DNA of 64,000 bases from assembly GCF_014652635.1 (NCBI RefSeq), contig NZ_BMZE01000002.1:663562-727561 (forward strand), given 5' to 3'. Shown here piece by piece: positions 1 through 9,251 of the stretch. The position numbers and the translations under genes were made by a program. A model generated the notes under the pieces. That model ran no database searches, had not been told where the DNA came from, and saw nothing but the letters and a program-made list of their open reading frames with translations. This stretch comes from Devosia pacifica. Its GTDB lineage: Bacteria; Pseudomonadota; Alphaproteobacteria; Rhizobiales; Devosiaceae. How positions within the stretch are numbered: the first letter of the stretch is position 1; the number at the start of each line of letters is the position of its first letter.

Positions 1-161
1 TGGATCGGGTGGATGACGAGTTCGCCTTCCGATGTCTGGATAGCATCGCCTTCAAGCATCTGCGCCTCCGACTGAGCCTGTACCGGCGCCATCGCGCCTG
101 CTGCGAGTGACATGACGGGCAGGGCGCCAAGCCCTGCGATGACGGTTCTGCGATTGACCAT
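1..161 (-). CDS. MBL-fold metallo-hydrolase, N-terminal fragment
   Basis: The first 53 codons of a minus-strand gene that leaves the window at position 1. The product starts with a twin-arginine-like export signal (MVNRRTVIAG, a hydrophobic stretch, then APVQAQ), so it is probably periplasmic. The mature start, ending in TSEGELVIHPI, resembles the first beta strand of YtnP/UlaG-like metallo-beta-lactamase-fold hydrolases, but the zinc-binding HxHxDH motif lies outside the window. The ATG at 161 has a GGGAGA ribosome-binding site just upstream. The family call rests on the N-terminal strand only and is tentative; the export signal is clear. Confidence 0.55.
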   Translation of the reverse strand, partial: MVNRRTVIAGLGALPVMSLAAGAMAPVQAQSEAQMLEGDAIQTSEGELVIHPI

Positions 162-260
162 TGGTCGTCTCCCTGGTGATGGGGCTGGAGGATTCACCAA
201 CCCTTGACCAGTACGCACCAGGCCGCGCGCGGCTCCGCAGCACACGGCTTCGTGATGCCG

Positions 261-692
261 CTATCGCCGCAGCCGCGCCACAAGCGCCTGTTCGCGCTTC
301 AACTCAGTTTGCTTGTGGTGCCTGCGCCAGTGCTCGATGGACCAGCGCGGCGCAGCCGGCGCGATCCAGCGCCTTGGACGATAAACCCAGACATGCTGAC
401 TGGCTATGGCCGTCTCGACCGTGACGCGCGTGCGACGGTATTCCTCACCTTCGAAGTCATCGAGCGCCAGCATGTCTTGCGCCCTCAGGCCGAACAGAAT
501 GACACCTGGCGCATGCGCTCCGGTTTTCCGGACAAGTGCCGGATACGCCCGCATCGGGAAATAAACGGTCACATGATCAACGATCGTCGCATCCACAATT
601 GCCATCGGCTGGTGCCCCCGCAGCACCGCATGGCGCACGTCTTCATCGCGCAGCGTACCGTAGACAAAAAGGCTCTGGCCGAGTTTGTACAT
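261..692 (-). CDS. Gamma-glutamylcyclotransferase (AIG2/GGACT-like) family protein
   Basis: A 143-residue cytosolic protein of the GGCT/AIG2 fold. Near the N-terminus it has the substrate-loop motif VYGTLR, and it has the acidic catalytic region (LALDDFEGEEYRR) and the tyrosine-rich VWVYRP strand expected of the family. Such proteins release 5-oxoproline from gamma-glutamyl amines or peptides; the substrate here is unknown. The frame stays open upstream to 833, but that extension would cross the tRNA-Ser gene, so the ATG at 692 directly before YKLGQSLFVYGTLR is the correct start. The ribosome-binding site is weak. The C-terminus is rich in arginine and histidine. Confidence 0.8.
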   Translation of the reverse strand: MYKLGQSLFVYGTLRDEDVRHAVLRGHQPMAIVDATIVDHVTVYFPMRAYPALVRKTGAHAPGVILFGLRAQDMLALDDFEGEEYRRTRVTVETAIASQHVWVYRPRRWIAPAAPRWSIEHWRRHHKQTELKREQALVARLRR

Positions 693-786
693 TCGCCGTT
701 CCGAAGGTGTTGCGGTGCCGCGCGTGCTATGCCATAAGCCCGACCTTGTCGACCGCCGACTGACTGAGCAGTTCGTTCGACCTCGC

Positions 787-876
787 GGAGAGGTGGCAGA
801 GCGGTTGAATGCACCGCACTCGAAATGCGGCATAGGGGCAACTCTATCGGGGGTTCGAATCCCTCCCTCTCCGCCA
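787..876 (+). tRNA. tRNA-Ser(CGA)
   Basis: A complete class II tRNA with encoded 3' CCA. The 7-bp acceptor stem pairs GGAGAGG with CCTCTCC, with discriminator G at 873 and CCA at 874-876. The anticodon arm is CCGCA-CT-CGA-AA-TGCGG, putting anticodon CGA at 821-823, so it decodes UCG as serine. A long variable arm (CATAGGGGCAACTCTATC) follows, as expected for tRNA-Ser, and the T-arm GGGGGTTCGAATCCCTC is canonical. It stands alone, upstream of and antisense to the GGACT gene. Confidence 0.97.
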
Positions 877-995
877 TTTTCTACTGATATCCCATTAAGG
901 CAGTTTAGGTTTCGGCCCCCTCGAAGAGACCGGGTGCACCGCAGTGTGCATTTTCCCTTGTCGGTGCTCGCAGCTTGGTGTGTTCAAAATCCAGG

Positions 996-1634
996 TCAGA
1001 TCACACCGCGTCTGATCGCTTCCGCCACCGCTTGAACACGGTTGGATGCGTTGAGCTTCTGGATGATTTCCTGAACCTTGCGCTTGACCGTAATCTCGGT
1101 CATTGCGAGGTCGTTGGCGATGTCGAGAGAGCGACTACCCTTGGCCAATAATCGCAAGACTTTAACATCTTGCGCGGTAAGGCCACTGTCGCGATGAATC
1201 TGCTGGGCCGCGACCTTGCGGTATTCATCCATCATCAGAGAAATCAATTCTTGCGAGAGCATGCTCTCGCCTTCATGGACCCGGCGCACAGTGTCCGGCA
1301 GGGTCTCATACGAGTTGGACTTTAGCAGGTAGGCGTCTGCCCCGGCCTCCAACGCGCCCACAAGATGTTGGCGATCCTCGTAGGTAGAGAGAACCATGCA
1401 ACGCGGTGCCTCTTGCCGGCCCTTGAGGATGCGAACGAGTTGGATGCCATCCATGTTGCCGAGCCTGATGTCCACTGTAACGACACTAGGGCGGTAGCGG
1501 TCGACCAGGTCGATAGCCTCATTTGCCGTGCCAGCCTCGGCCACGACCTCCATGTCGCTTTCATCCTCAAGCAAGCTGCGGACGCCACGGCGGAAGATCT
1601 GGTGATCATCGACAATCAAGACTTTTATTGTCAT
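996..1634 (-). CDS. LuxR/NarL-type response regulator
   Basis: A 212-residue response regulator. The receiver domain (about 3-120) has the acidic pair D9-D10, phospho-acceptor D55 (VVTVDIRLG), the switch residue region LST at 82-84 and conserved K105 (YLLKSN). A LuxR-type helix-turn-helix fills about 145-208 (SGLTAQDVKVLRLLAKG, then TVKRKVQEIIQKL). The start overlaps the kinase stop by 4 nt (ATGA), so the two are translationally coupled and the kinase is the evident partner. It is the last gene of a ten-gene minus operon that also encodes an ABC importer and hydrolases, so it likely controls that operon or its catabolic targets. Confidence 0.93.
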   Translation of the reverse strand: MTIKVLIVDDHQIFRRGVRSLLEDESDMEVVAEAGTANEAIDLVDRYRPSVVTVDIRLGNMDGIQLVRILKGRQEAPRCMVLSTYEDRQHLVGALEAGADAYLLKSNSYETLPDTVRRVHEGESMLSQELISLMMDEYRKVAAQQIHRDSGLTAQDVKVLRLLAKGSRSLDIANDLAMTEITVKRKVQEIIQKLNASNRVQAVAEAIRRGVI

Positions 1635-3892
1635 GGTGAGCAGTTGGAGCGAGGAATGAAGAACTGGATGCGAGTGCCCGCCTCAGGAGCGGAATCTATG
1701 TAGAGTTGTCCGCCGACCAGGTGCATGCGCTCGCGGATGCCGACAAGACCGAGGCCCAACCGGGCTTCATCCACGACAAAGCCAATACCATTATCGGCGA
1801 TGACGATTTCAATGTTGGGGTCTGAATAAGACAGTTTCAGACTGAGATTACGCGCAGCGGCGTGGCGCAGGCAGTTCTGACAGGTCTCTTGCACGATGCG
1901 GAAAACTGCCAATTCCACCTCGGGTTTGAGGGGGGCCGGTGTACCCTCTATGGTTAGCTGGGTGACGAGACCATCGGTCGACGGCAACGCACCAACATAG
2001 TTCTCGAGCGCTGCGACCAGCCCCAGTTCGTCAAGCACGTTGGGCCGCAACGCGTAGATGATCTGCTTCATCTCGCCTAGGGTGGCGTCGAGCATTGCTT
2101 GGCACTCGATGAGCCGCCGGTCGAGATCCGGGTTGTCACCGATGCGCCGCCTTATGCCCTGCAATTGATAAGTGGAAGCCAGAATTGACTGGGCCACGCT
2201 ATCGTGCAGATCATAGGCGATGCGTTGACGCTCGCGCTCCTGTACATCGACCACGCGACGCCAGAGAGCCTGAAGTTCATCGGCTTTTCGAGCGATCTCG
2301 TCGTTGGCCTCACGCAATAGTCGCGTGCGATCATTCACCTTATACTCGAGAATATCGCTGAGCTCGCGAGCGCGCTCGAATAAGCGGGCGTTTTCTATGG
2401 CGATGACGGCCTGATCGGCAAAGGCGCGTACAATTCGACCGTGTTCGGCGGTGAAGAAGCCAGCTTCCGGCCAATCGAGGCACAACCAGCCAATGCATTC
2501 TGTACCGTGTACGAGTGGCGCACTGCACCAGGCGACGATCTGCTCAGTGCCAGGCTGCCAGACCCATTCCCGCTCCTTGCGGACATCATCGATAATCAGA
2601 GTGCGTTGCAACTGCATAACCGGCGCACTTAGCGGTGCCTCGCGCGCCAGAAAGCTGTGATGCTTGACTTTGGCATTGTCAGGATAACCCTTCGCTGCGA
2701 CTACCCGCATGCGTCCGTCTTCACCGAGAAGAGTGACACGACAGCCGTTGTAGGGAACGACACGGCCCAACTCCCGGATTACGGCTTCCAGCACGTGGTT
2801 GGCTTCGAGACGCGAAGAGATAATTCGGGACACGTCAGCCAGTGTGTCGGCCAACCGGCGCTGACGTCGTTCTGCTGCAAGCAGGCGATGCTGCTCGATG
2901 ACGGGCGCGATCTGATCGGCAATGGTCTGTAGAAGAAAGACATCATCATCCCGAAAGGCATTGGACCGGTCGCTCTGGATATCGAGCACACCGATTACAC
3001 GCTGGCCGAGACGCAATGGCAGCGCCAGTTCCGAGGCGGTATGCGGCAGGATGGCATTGGAAACAAAATGGTGGTCCCGCGTGACGTCCTGGCAAATCCA
3101 CATGCGTCCGGTTTCGGCCACCCTGCCGATAATGCCGCGACCCACCGTTTCGCTGAACCCACTGGCCATCAACGTTTCGGCAAATGGGCCGGATGCATGG
3201 ACCAGTTCTACCCGTCGCGATTCCTCTTCGGTCAACAACAGTTGGATGTGTTCGTAGCCCAGCGCATCGGAGACGAGGCGCGTAATTTCGGCCAGTAGAG
3301 CGGCGCGCTCGTCCATCGAAGTGACTTGCTGGCCGAGCCGGTGCACTAGGGAGAGATGGCTGCGGATATGAGTGAGCTGGCGCGTTAGGGCAGTCGATTT
3401 GAGCAAGCCGGCGAGATCATCGGCGACCAACTCCACTTGATCGCGGAAGTCCTGCTTGCCTCGACGGGCATGTGAAAATCCCAGGATAACCTGCCCCTGT
3501 AGGCCACCGGAGTTTTGAATGACGCCCAATTCGATGGCGTATCCCTGGCTGGCGGCGCGCTGCACCAAATGTCTGGGCAAGGGCCGGGATGCTCCAGTGG
3601 CAAGCCTCAGTTCCGACAAGGAACGGTGGATCGGGGCCGGAATGGCTTCGCTGGTTAGAAGATCAATGTCTTGACCGTGTTTGAGCAGCAGTGCTGCCCA
3701 GCCGGCATTGGTCACCCGCACGGCCCGGTGCAGCCGCTTTATGAGTTGGCTGCGGGTTTCGGCAGGCACTTCGGTGCTGCGCAACCGACGCAGTCTGAGT
3801 GCATGAGCGCCGTCTTCATCATCCCGGTAAAGCGGGCGGACTGATGTCGGCCCCACTTGGACCGAGTTTTCATCGGCGCTACCTAATCCCAA
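1631..3892 (-). CDS. Soluble multi-GAF sensor histidine kinase (HisKA_3/NarX-like)
   Basis: A 753-residue kinase without membrane segments. The N-terminal 500 residues hold two or three GAF-like modules, the clearest spanning about 190-340 and 355-505. A short coiled coil (ARELSDILEYKVNDRTRLL) leads to a HisKA_3 dimerisation domain with the H-box RIAYDLHDSVAQ and phospho-acceptor His near residue 563. A HATPase_c domain follows, with N-box QNCLRHAAARN and ATP-lid motifs ADNGIGF and GLGLVGIRERM. The start is TTG at 3892 with AGGTGA upstream, 8 nt after the allantoinase-like gene. The architecture implies sensing of a cytosolic small molecule, plausibly a product of the co-transcribed transporter and hydrolases. 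Confidence 0.9.
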   Translation of the reverse strand: MGLGSADENSVQVGPTSVRPLYRDDEDGAHALRLRRLRSTEVPAETRSQLIKRLHRAVRVTNAGWAALLLKHGQDIDLLTSEAIPAPIHRSLSELRLATGASRPLPRHLVQRAASQGYAIELGVIQNSGGLQGQVILGFSHARRGKQDFRDQVELVADDLAGLLKSTALTRQLTHIRSHLSLVHRLGQQVTSMDERAALLAEITRLVSDALGYEHIQLLLTEEESRRVELVHASGPFAETLMASGFSETVGRGIIGRVAETGRMWICQDVTRDHHFVSNAILPHTASELALPLRLGQRVIGVLDIQSDRSNAFRDDDVFLLQTIADQIAPVIEQHRLLAAERRQRRLADTLADVSRIISSRLEANHVLEAVIRELGRVVPYNGCRVTLLGEDGRMRVVAAKGYPDNAKVKHHSFLAREAPLSAPVMQLQRTLIIDDVRKEREWVWQPGTEQIVAWCSAPLVHGTECIGWLCLDWPEAGFFTAEHGRIVRAFADQAVIAIENARLFERARELSDILEYKVNDRTRLLREANDEIARKADELQALWRRVVDVQERERQRIAYDLHDSVAQSILASTYQLQGIRRRIGDNPDLDRRLIECQAMLDATLGEMKQIIYALRPNVLDELGLVAALENYVGALPSTDGLVTQLTIEGTPAPLKPEVELAVFRIVQETCQNCLRHAAARNLSLKLSYSDPNIEIVIADNGIGFVVDEARLGLGLVGIRERMHLVGGQLYIDSAPEAGTRIQFFIPRSNCSP

Positions 3893-3900
3893 CTCGTCAC

Positions 3901-5280
3901 CTATACAGCGTGCGCCCTAATTGACTGATATGAGCCGGCGCCGGCTAGAAACTCTCCGACGCCTGCGTTTTTAGAGATCGCGCCATCGTTGAAGATGGTA
4001 ATTCCTCGACGGATGGTCTTCTTGACCTTACCGCGCATGGCAGACCCCACATAGGCGCTGTGCTGGTTGCGATAGTAAAGGTCCTTAGCCTGCAGAACGA
4101 AGACAGCGTCGGGATCGACGATAACTATATCCGCATCGGCGCCAATAGCGAGCGCGCCCTTTCGTGGATGGAAACCGAAGAGGCGCGAGGGATTGCCCGT
4201 TGTCATTCGGACCAGGTCGGTCAGCTTGAGGCCACGGGGCCTGCCGGCGGTGAGCATCGCCGGTAGGGTCGACTGCAAACCGGAAATCCCGCCCCATGCC
4301 CGAAAGATATCCCCGTCACCAGCGGTTTTCTCTGCCATCAGGCAAGGCGAGTGATCGGAAGCGATGACATCGATTTCTCCTTGCAACACCCGATCCCAGA
4401 GCGCCTCTACGCGAGCGCTGCTGCGCAGGGGCGGGGCGCATTTGGCCTCCGGGCCGATCCGGACCAGATCATCCTCGCAAAAGAACAGGTAGTGTGGGCA
4501 AGTCTCGGCCGTAACGGCCAGGCCGGAACGCTTGGCCGCAGTGACCAGATCAACGCCTTCGGCGCTTGAAATATGAACGATGTGGAGACGCGCTCCGGTG
4601 AGACGTGCCATAGAGATGGCGGCCTCTATGGCGGTGAGTTCTGCATCAACCGGTCTCGTCTCTCCCCAGGCAAGGCGATCGGTTCGACCGGCATTGCGCA
4701 AGTCGGCAGTGAGGCGGCCGGTGATATCCTCGTCTTCGGCGTGAACGGCGAGGAACGAACCGAAAGCGGCGATCTGCTCCATACCGCCGCGCATGACACT
4801 GTCGTTGACGCGGGGAAAGTCGGTGGAGCTGGCGCACATGAAGGCCTTGAAGCCGGCGACGCCCCCCGCCTGCAAACCATCGAGATGCGCACGGTTATCG
4901 GCGACCAGGCCGCCCCAAAGCGCATAGTCGACAATGGATTGGCGGGCCGCAATACGCTTTAGCGCCAGCGCATCCTCATCGATGGTGGGCGGAGAGGCGT
5001 TAAGCGGCATTTCAGCGATCGTGGTAACACCGCCAGCAGCCGCAGCCATACTGCCAGTGCGAAAGCCCTCCCAATGCCCACGGCCGGGCTCGGAAAAATG
5101 CACATGCGCGTCGACCAGTCCCGGTAAGATCAGGAGCCCCTGTGCATCGATGACTTCGTCAGCAGCATGGTCGGGATTGCCCTCGACCAGTCCGGCCACG
5201 CGCCCGCTTTCAACGAGCAGCCCACCTTCGAACTCGTGGGTCTCGGTTACGACGCGCCCATTGCGGATATACAATTGCAT
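3901..5280 (-). CDS. Allantoinase/dihydroorotase-family cyclic amidohydrolase
   Basis: A 459-residue amidohydrolase of the AllB/hydantoinase/dihydroorotase family, which opens cyclic amides such as allantoin, hydantoins or dihydropyrimidines. Visible metal-centre residues are H59 and H61 (DAHVHFSEPGR), the carbamylated lysine K145 (AGFKAFM), H180 (LAVHAED), H236 (IVHISSAE) and D309 (ASDHSPC). The motifs and length match allantoinase best, but the family cannot be resolved to substrate by eye. It begins 2 nt after the second DUF6282 gene and is followed by the sensor kinase, so it belongs to the peptide-type ABC importer operon. A cyclic ureide or amide is therefore a reasonable guess for the imported substrate. 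Confidence 0.85.
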   Translation of the reverse strand: MQLYIRNGRVVTETHEFEGGLLVESGRVAGLVEGNPDHAADEVIDAQGLLILPGLVDAHVHFSEPGRGHWEGFRTGSMAAAAGGVTTIAEMPLNASPPTIDEDALALKRIAARQSIVDYALWGGLVADNRAHLDGLQAGGVAGFKAFMCASSTDFPRVNDSVMRGGMEQIAAFGSFLAVHAEDEDITGRLTADLRNAGRTDRLAWGETRPVDAELTAIEAAISMARLTGARLHIVHISSAEGVDLVTAAKRSGLAVTAETCPHYLFFCEDDLVRIGPEAKCAPPLRSSARVEALWDRVLQGEIDVIASDHSPCLMAEKTAGDGDIFRAWGGISGLQSTLPAMLTAGRPRGLKLTDLVRMTTGNPSRLFGFHPRKGALAIGADADIVIVDPDAVFVLQAKDLYYRNQHSAYVGSAMRGKVKKTIRRGITIFNDGAISKNAGVGEFLAGAGSYQSIRAHAV

Positions 5281-5282
5281 GC

Positions 5283-6275
5283 TCAGTCTAGGCCGATTAG
5301 CCGGGCCGGATTTGTGGCCGTCATGGTTTGCACTTCTTCGATGGAGAAGCCGAAATAAAGCAGCATCGAGATCATCATGCGCATGCCCTCGATAGGGGAA
5401 GGGAGCACCCGCACGCCATAGTCGGTGGCAAGAACGAACTGTTCTGGCCCGACATCGCGGATGCCCTGCAGCCAGCTCATGGCACGGCCGTGTACCACCG
5501 CACTCATGTCCATCAGGTCGCGTTCGACATAATAGTGAGTTTGCGGCATCCAGGGGCCGCCAAAATCCACGGCGCAGGCCTCGAGGAACACGCCTTTGCC
5601 TGCCAGCGTCTTTTGCTCATCGACGCTCAGGAGCGCGCGCGCAGGATGGGCGACAAGGATTTTTCCAATACCGGCGGCCTGCGCCAGTTCGACAATACGC
5701 AAGACTTCGGGGCCGGAAACGTGTCCGGTATTGAGATAGACCTCGGGTCGCTCCGCCACCATATCGAGAATTTCCTTGAGCGCGTCGGGCAATTGCCCCT
5801 CAAGGGGGATACGGATGGCGCGGGACAGCTCCTTTTCGGAGAACCCGGGGATGGCATCCTTGAAAGGCACCAGACGTCCATCGACCAGGGCCGATTCCGT
5901 GGAAGCCGAATGATAGGTGCAATGTGAGCCGAAGCTGATCATGCGGCAACCATCACCTAGATTGAGCGCGGTACGTACAGCCCTTGGGTTCATGCCATCA
6001 TGGTTAGAGTTCATCAGATAGCCGCCGAAGGTGCGGAAGTCCTTCATGTACCGGTTTACCATCCAGGCGGTGCCCGAAGCCCAGCCGAAGACGTCATAGT
6101 ACAGGATGGTCCGCATACCTGCAGCACGCGCCATCTCGGCCACTTGAATGGGATCGAAATGGCCTGGGTTTGAGCGCAGAACCGGGCCGGCATGGACATG
6201 GCTGTCCACGGCTCCGACCAGCAATTCCTCGGGCAGTTCCATGGTGCGGTTGTAAAAGGGTTCGTATGTGGCCAT
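5283..6275 (-). CDS. DUF6282 amidohydrolase-like protein (second paralogue)
   Basis: A 330-residue protein with an amidohydrolase-like metal-site start, VDSHVHAGP, then YYDVFGWASGTAWM, SFGSHCTYH and NTGHVSGPEVLRI with several conserved histidines. I recognise the family as DUF6282, a TIM-barrel metal-dependent hydrolase group of unknown substrate. It is colinear with and strongly similar to its neighbour at 6286-7293, so the two arose by tandem duplication. The ATG at 6275 is preferred over one at 6305: it has AGGACT about 10 nt upstream and avoids overlap with the preceding gene. Hydrolase activity is inferred from the HxH motif and from the allantoinase-like neighbour. Confidence 0.8.
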   Translation of the reverse strand: MATYEPFYNRTMELPEELLVGAVDSHVHAGPVLRSNPGHFDPIQVAEMARAAGMRTILYYDVFGWASGTAWMVNRYMKDFRTFGGYLMNSNHDGMNPRAVRTALNLGDGCRMISFGSHCTYHSASTESALVDGRLVPFKDAIPGFSEKELSRAIRIPLEGQLPDALKEILDMVAERPEVYLNTGHVSGPEVLRIVELAQAAGIGKILVAHPARALLSVDEQKTLAGKGVFLEACAVDFGGPWMPQTHYYVERDLMDMSAVVHGRAMSWLQGIRDVGPEQFVLATDYGVRVLPSPIEGMRMMISMLLYFGFSIEEVQTMTATNPARLIGLD

Positions 6276-6285
6276 GGGGCTAGTC

Positions 6286-7293
6286 CTATTGCGGGTCAAG
6301 GCCAATGAGACGCGCCGGGTTGTGGGCGGTCATGGCACGGATTTCATCGGGCGTGAATTCGTAGTCGAGCAGCGTCGTGATCAACGTGCGCATGCCTTGC
6401 ACTGGCGTAGAGGCGGCGCGAATGCCGTAATCGGTGCCGAGCACAAAATACTCCGGCCCAACTTCACGGATGTCTGCCATCCACTGTGCCGCCGTACGGC
6501 GTGCGCGCGGCAATTCTCCCGAGCGATCCATGTACTTTTTTTCGACGTAATAGTGAGTACGCGGCGCATTGGGATAGAGCCAGTCGACGAGGCATCCTTC
6601 GAGAAAGAAGCCGCGCCGCGCCGCGTCCTTTTGCTGGTCGATACTCAGCTGCTGGCGAGCCGGATGCGCGATCAGCACTTTTTGGATCTTGAACTCCTCG
6701 GCGAGATCCAGAATACGCAAGACCTCGGGGCCGGAGACATGGCCGGTATTGAGATAGACGTCCGGATGGTCGGCCACCATTTGCAGGATCTCAGCCAAAT
6801 CATCCGAGATCGGCCCTTCTTCCGGAATGCGGATGGCGCGGGATAGCTCCTTCTCAACAAACTCGGGATATGCATCCTTGAACGGTACCAGCTGCCCATC
6901 GATGATGGTGGACTCCCGGGATGCAGAAAAGTGGGTGCAGTGCGAGCCGAAGCTGATGAAGCGGCAACCATCTTCCATATAAAGCGCGGTGCGCACTGAG
7001 CGGGGATTGAGTCCGCCATGGGCGGAATTCATCAAATATCCGCCGAAGGTCTGAATTCCGGGAACATGGCGATTGACCATCCACGCAGTACCGGAAGCCC
7101 ATCCGAATACGTCGTAGTAGACGATCGCCCGCATTCCCGCTTCCCGCGCATCGATCGCGACTTCGAACGGGTCCTGATGGCCGGGATTGGAGCGAAGCAC
7201 GGGACCGGCATGCACATGGCTATCGATGGCCCCGACGAGCAACTCAGAGGGCAATTCCATCGAACGGTCGTAAAAAGTCTCAAGGCTGGTCAT
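6286..7293 (-). CDS. DUF6282 amidohydrolase-like protein (first paralogue)
   Basis: A 335-residue DUF6282 protein. It has the same signature blocks as its downstream paralogue: IDSHVHAGPVLRSNPGH, YYDVFGWASGTAWM, FGSHCTHFSAS, KELSRAIRIP and NTGHVSGPEVLRI. The two differ mainly in the C-terminal third, where this one has a longer segment after HYYVEKKYMDRSG, so substrate specificity may differ. The ATG at 7293 overlaps the stop of the upstream ATPase gene by one base (TGATG), which fixes the start; the frame extends further upstream only inside that gene. It is part of the importer-hydrolase operon. Confidence 0.8.
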   Translation of the reverse strand: MTSLETFYDRSMELPSELLVGAIDSHVHAGPVLRSNPGHQDPFEVAIDAREAGMRAIVYYDVFGWASGTAWMVNRHVPGIQTFGGYLMNSAHGGLNPRSVRTALYMEDGCRFISFGSHCTHFSASRESTIIDGQLVPFKDAYPEFVEKELSRAIRIPEEGPISDDLAEILQMVADHPDVYLNTGHVSGPEVLRILDLAEEFKIQKVLIAHPARQQLSIDQQKDAARRGFFLEGCLVDWLYPNAPRTHYYVEKKYMDRSGELPRARRTAAQWMADIREVGPEYFVLGTDYGIRAASTPVQGMRTLITTLLDYEFTPDEIRAMTAHNPARLIGLDPQ

Positions 7294-8291
7294 CAGGTTC
7301 GTTCCCGAGCGGTTGTCATGTTCGTTGAGGGTGCGGAGTCGTGGGCGAGCCAGCAGGCGGCGCGGTGGCCACTGGAGAGGTCGGCCATGGGCGGCGCCTT
7401 GTGGCAGCGATCGTGAGCCAGCGGGCAGCGGGGGCGGACCGGGCATTCGTGGGGACGCACATCCCCCAGAACCAGTTCTCCCGTAAGTGATAGTCCGGGG
7501 TCCGGCTTTGGTGTGATCCTCGGCGCAGCGGCCAGCAAGGCCTGCGTATACGGATGGACAGGATGTGCGAGCACGGTCTCGCTAGGCCCCTCCTCGACGA
7601 TGACGCCGAGGTACATGACCAGTACGCGCGAGCAGATGTAGCGCACTACGGCCACGTCATGGCTGATGAAGAGGAAGCTGGCGCCGACCTCGCCCTGCAG
7701 GTCCTTTAGGGTACGCAGTACCTGGGCCTGCACCGAGACGTCGAGGGCTGACGTTGGCTCGTCCAATACAATCAGCTCGGGTTCGCAGGCCAACGCCCGC
7801 ATCATGGCGACGCGTTGGCGTTCGCCACCAGACAACTGGTGAGGAAAACGGTCAAGCGTGTCCGGACGCAGGCCCACCAGGGCCGCCAGTGCCTCTATGC
7901 GAACGCGCTCCTCGCCCTTGCGAACTGTCGCAAAGTTGCGCAGTGCCTGGCGCACGAACGTGTAGACCGACATGCGTGGATTGAGACTGGTTTCTGGGCG
8001 CTGAAAGACGATCTGCACGTTTTTGCGAAAGCGGCGCAAAGCCTTGCCACGCAAGGCGCTGAAGATGGTGTCGCCGACTACGATGTCACCGCTGTCAGCG
8101 CTTTGCAGGCCGACAATGCAACGACCCAACGTAGTTTTGCCGCAACCGCTCTCGCCGATCAGACCGACGACTTCACCACGCTCGACATCGAAAGACACTC
8201 CGCGCACGCCCACGCTTATCGCATCGGGGCGGTCTGGATCGGAAAACAGCTTGGTCAACTTGCGGACCGACAGTGAAGGCAAATCGTTCAT
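7293..8291 (-). CDS. Peptide/nickel-type ABC transporter ATPase (OppF/DppF-like)
   Basis: A 332-residue cytosolic ATPase energising the importer encoded upstream. Walker A is GESGCGKTT, the signature motif LSGGERQRV and Walker B LIVLDEPTSALD. The C-terminal oligopeptide-transporter extension (HPYTQALLAAAP, then a cysteine cluster around CPVRPRCPLAHDRC that in this family can bind an Fe-S cluster) marks it as DppF/OppF type. The true start is ATG 8291, overlapping the stop of the preceding ATPase by 4 nt (ATGA). The open frame reaches 8660, but that part only shadows the upstream gene. Confidence 0.93.
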   Translation of the reverse strand: MNDLPSLSVRKLTKLFSDPDRPDAISVGVRGVSFDVERGEVVGLIGESGCGKTTLGRCIVGLQSADSGDIVVGDTIFSALRGKALRRFRKNVQIVFQRPETSLNPRMSVYTFVRQALRNFATVRKGEERVRIEALAALVGLRPDTLDRFPHQLSGGERQRVAMMRALACEPELIVLDEPTSALDVSVQAQVLRTLKDLQGEVGASFLFISHDVAVVRYICSRVLVMYLGVIVEEGPSETVLAHPVHPYTQALLAAAPRITPKPDPGLSLTGELVLGDVRPHECPVRPRCPLAHDRCHKAPPMADLSSGHRAACWLAHDSAPSTNMTTARERT

Positions 8292-9250
8292 GCCGACACC
8301 TCCTGTTCGTAGAGCACGCAATGAACCTCCCGCCCGTCGCGCTTCACCGCCGGTGGAATGCGACGTTCGCAACGCGGCATGGCGTGAGGACATCGGTGGG
8401 AGAAGCGGCAACGATCCAGTTCGGATGAGCCGCCCCAGACACTGCCAATGAGTGGCACCAGCTCGCGCGGCGAATCCACGTCGGGCACGGCGGCTATCAA
8501 TCCCTGCGTATAAGGATGCAACGGTTCGGCGAAGATCGGGGCCAGATTGCCCGTCTCGACCACCTGCCCCGCATGAAGGATTGACAGGCTTGAGCAGTAC
8601 TCGGAAACCAGCGACAGGTTGTGCGCGATCAACACCACTGCCATGTTGCGCTGCCGGCAAATCGAGGCGAGAAAGCGCAGCATTTCACGCTCTGTCGTCA
8701 CATCCAGAGCCGTTGTCGGCTCATCAGCTATGAGCAGCGCTGGTTCGGTGGCAAGAGCGCATGCCATGGCTACACGCTGGGCCTGGCCGCCGCTGACCTG
8801 GTGAGGATACTTGCGTCCCAAATCTGCATAGTTGAGCCCGACAACCCGGAAAAGTTCTTTAAGTTCGCCTTGAATGTCGGAGCGGCGACGCCGTCGCAGC
8901 ACTCGCTCAACCTGCTTGCCAACTGTGATGAATGGATTGAGGGCTCCTTTGGCGTTCTGGAACAGCAGCGAAACCCCATGCGAGAGATTCCCGCGCAAGC
9001 TTTTCTGGTCGCTGGCAGCAAAGCGACGGGTCCCAAAATTTACCGTGCCGCTGCGTACGTCGAGCCCCTGTGCCGCGAGACCGACACTGGCCATCATCGA
9101 AATGGATTTGCCTGATCCGCTTTCGCCAACGAGACCGTAGATTTCGCCGGCGCGAACCGACAAGTTGAAGCCCTCGACAATGCGACGACGGGTGCCGTCA
9201 CGCAGGCTGTCGATGCTAAGATCAGTGATGGTCAGGAGTGACTCGGTCAT
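8288..9250 (-). CDS. Peptide/nickel-type ABC transporter ATPase (OppD/DppD-like)
   Basis: A 320-residue ATPase, the second nucleotide-binding subunit of the importer. It has Walker A GESGSGKS, signature VSGGQAQRV and Walker [13 protein letters not shown]. The family C-terminal extension contains HPYTQGLIAAVPDVDSP and the cysteine motif CRFSHRCPHAMPRC. The start at 9250 lies 1 nt after the permease stop. Having both a D-type and an F-type ATPase makes this a complete importer that needs no shared ATPase. Confidence 0.93.
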   Translation of the reverse strand: MTESLLTITDLSIDSLRDGTRRRIVEGFNLSVRAGEIYGLVGESGSGKSISMMASVGLAAQGLDVRSGTVNFGTRRFAASDQKSLRGNLSHGVSLLFQNAKGALNPFITVGKQVERVLRRRRRSDIQGELKELFRVVGLNYADLGRKYPHQVSGGQAQRVAMACALATEPALLIADEPTTALDVTTEREMLRFLASICRQRNMAVVLIAHNLSLVSEYCSSLSILHAGQVVETGNLAPIFAEPLHPYTQGLIAAVPDVDSPRELVPLIGSVWGGSSELDRCRFSHRCPHAMPRCERRIPPAVKRDGREVHCVLYEQEVSA

Positions 9251-9251
9251 A

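Noticed and set aside
787..876. tRNA-Ser as an integration site for a genomic island
   Set aside because: No integrase gene is near and I see no second copy of the tRNA 3' end in the window.
569..877. Open frame crossing the tRNA-Ser gene on the minus strand
   Set aside because: It overlaps a well-formed tRNA and the GGACT coding region in another frame.
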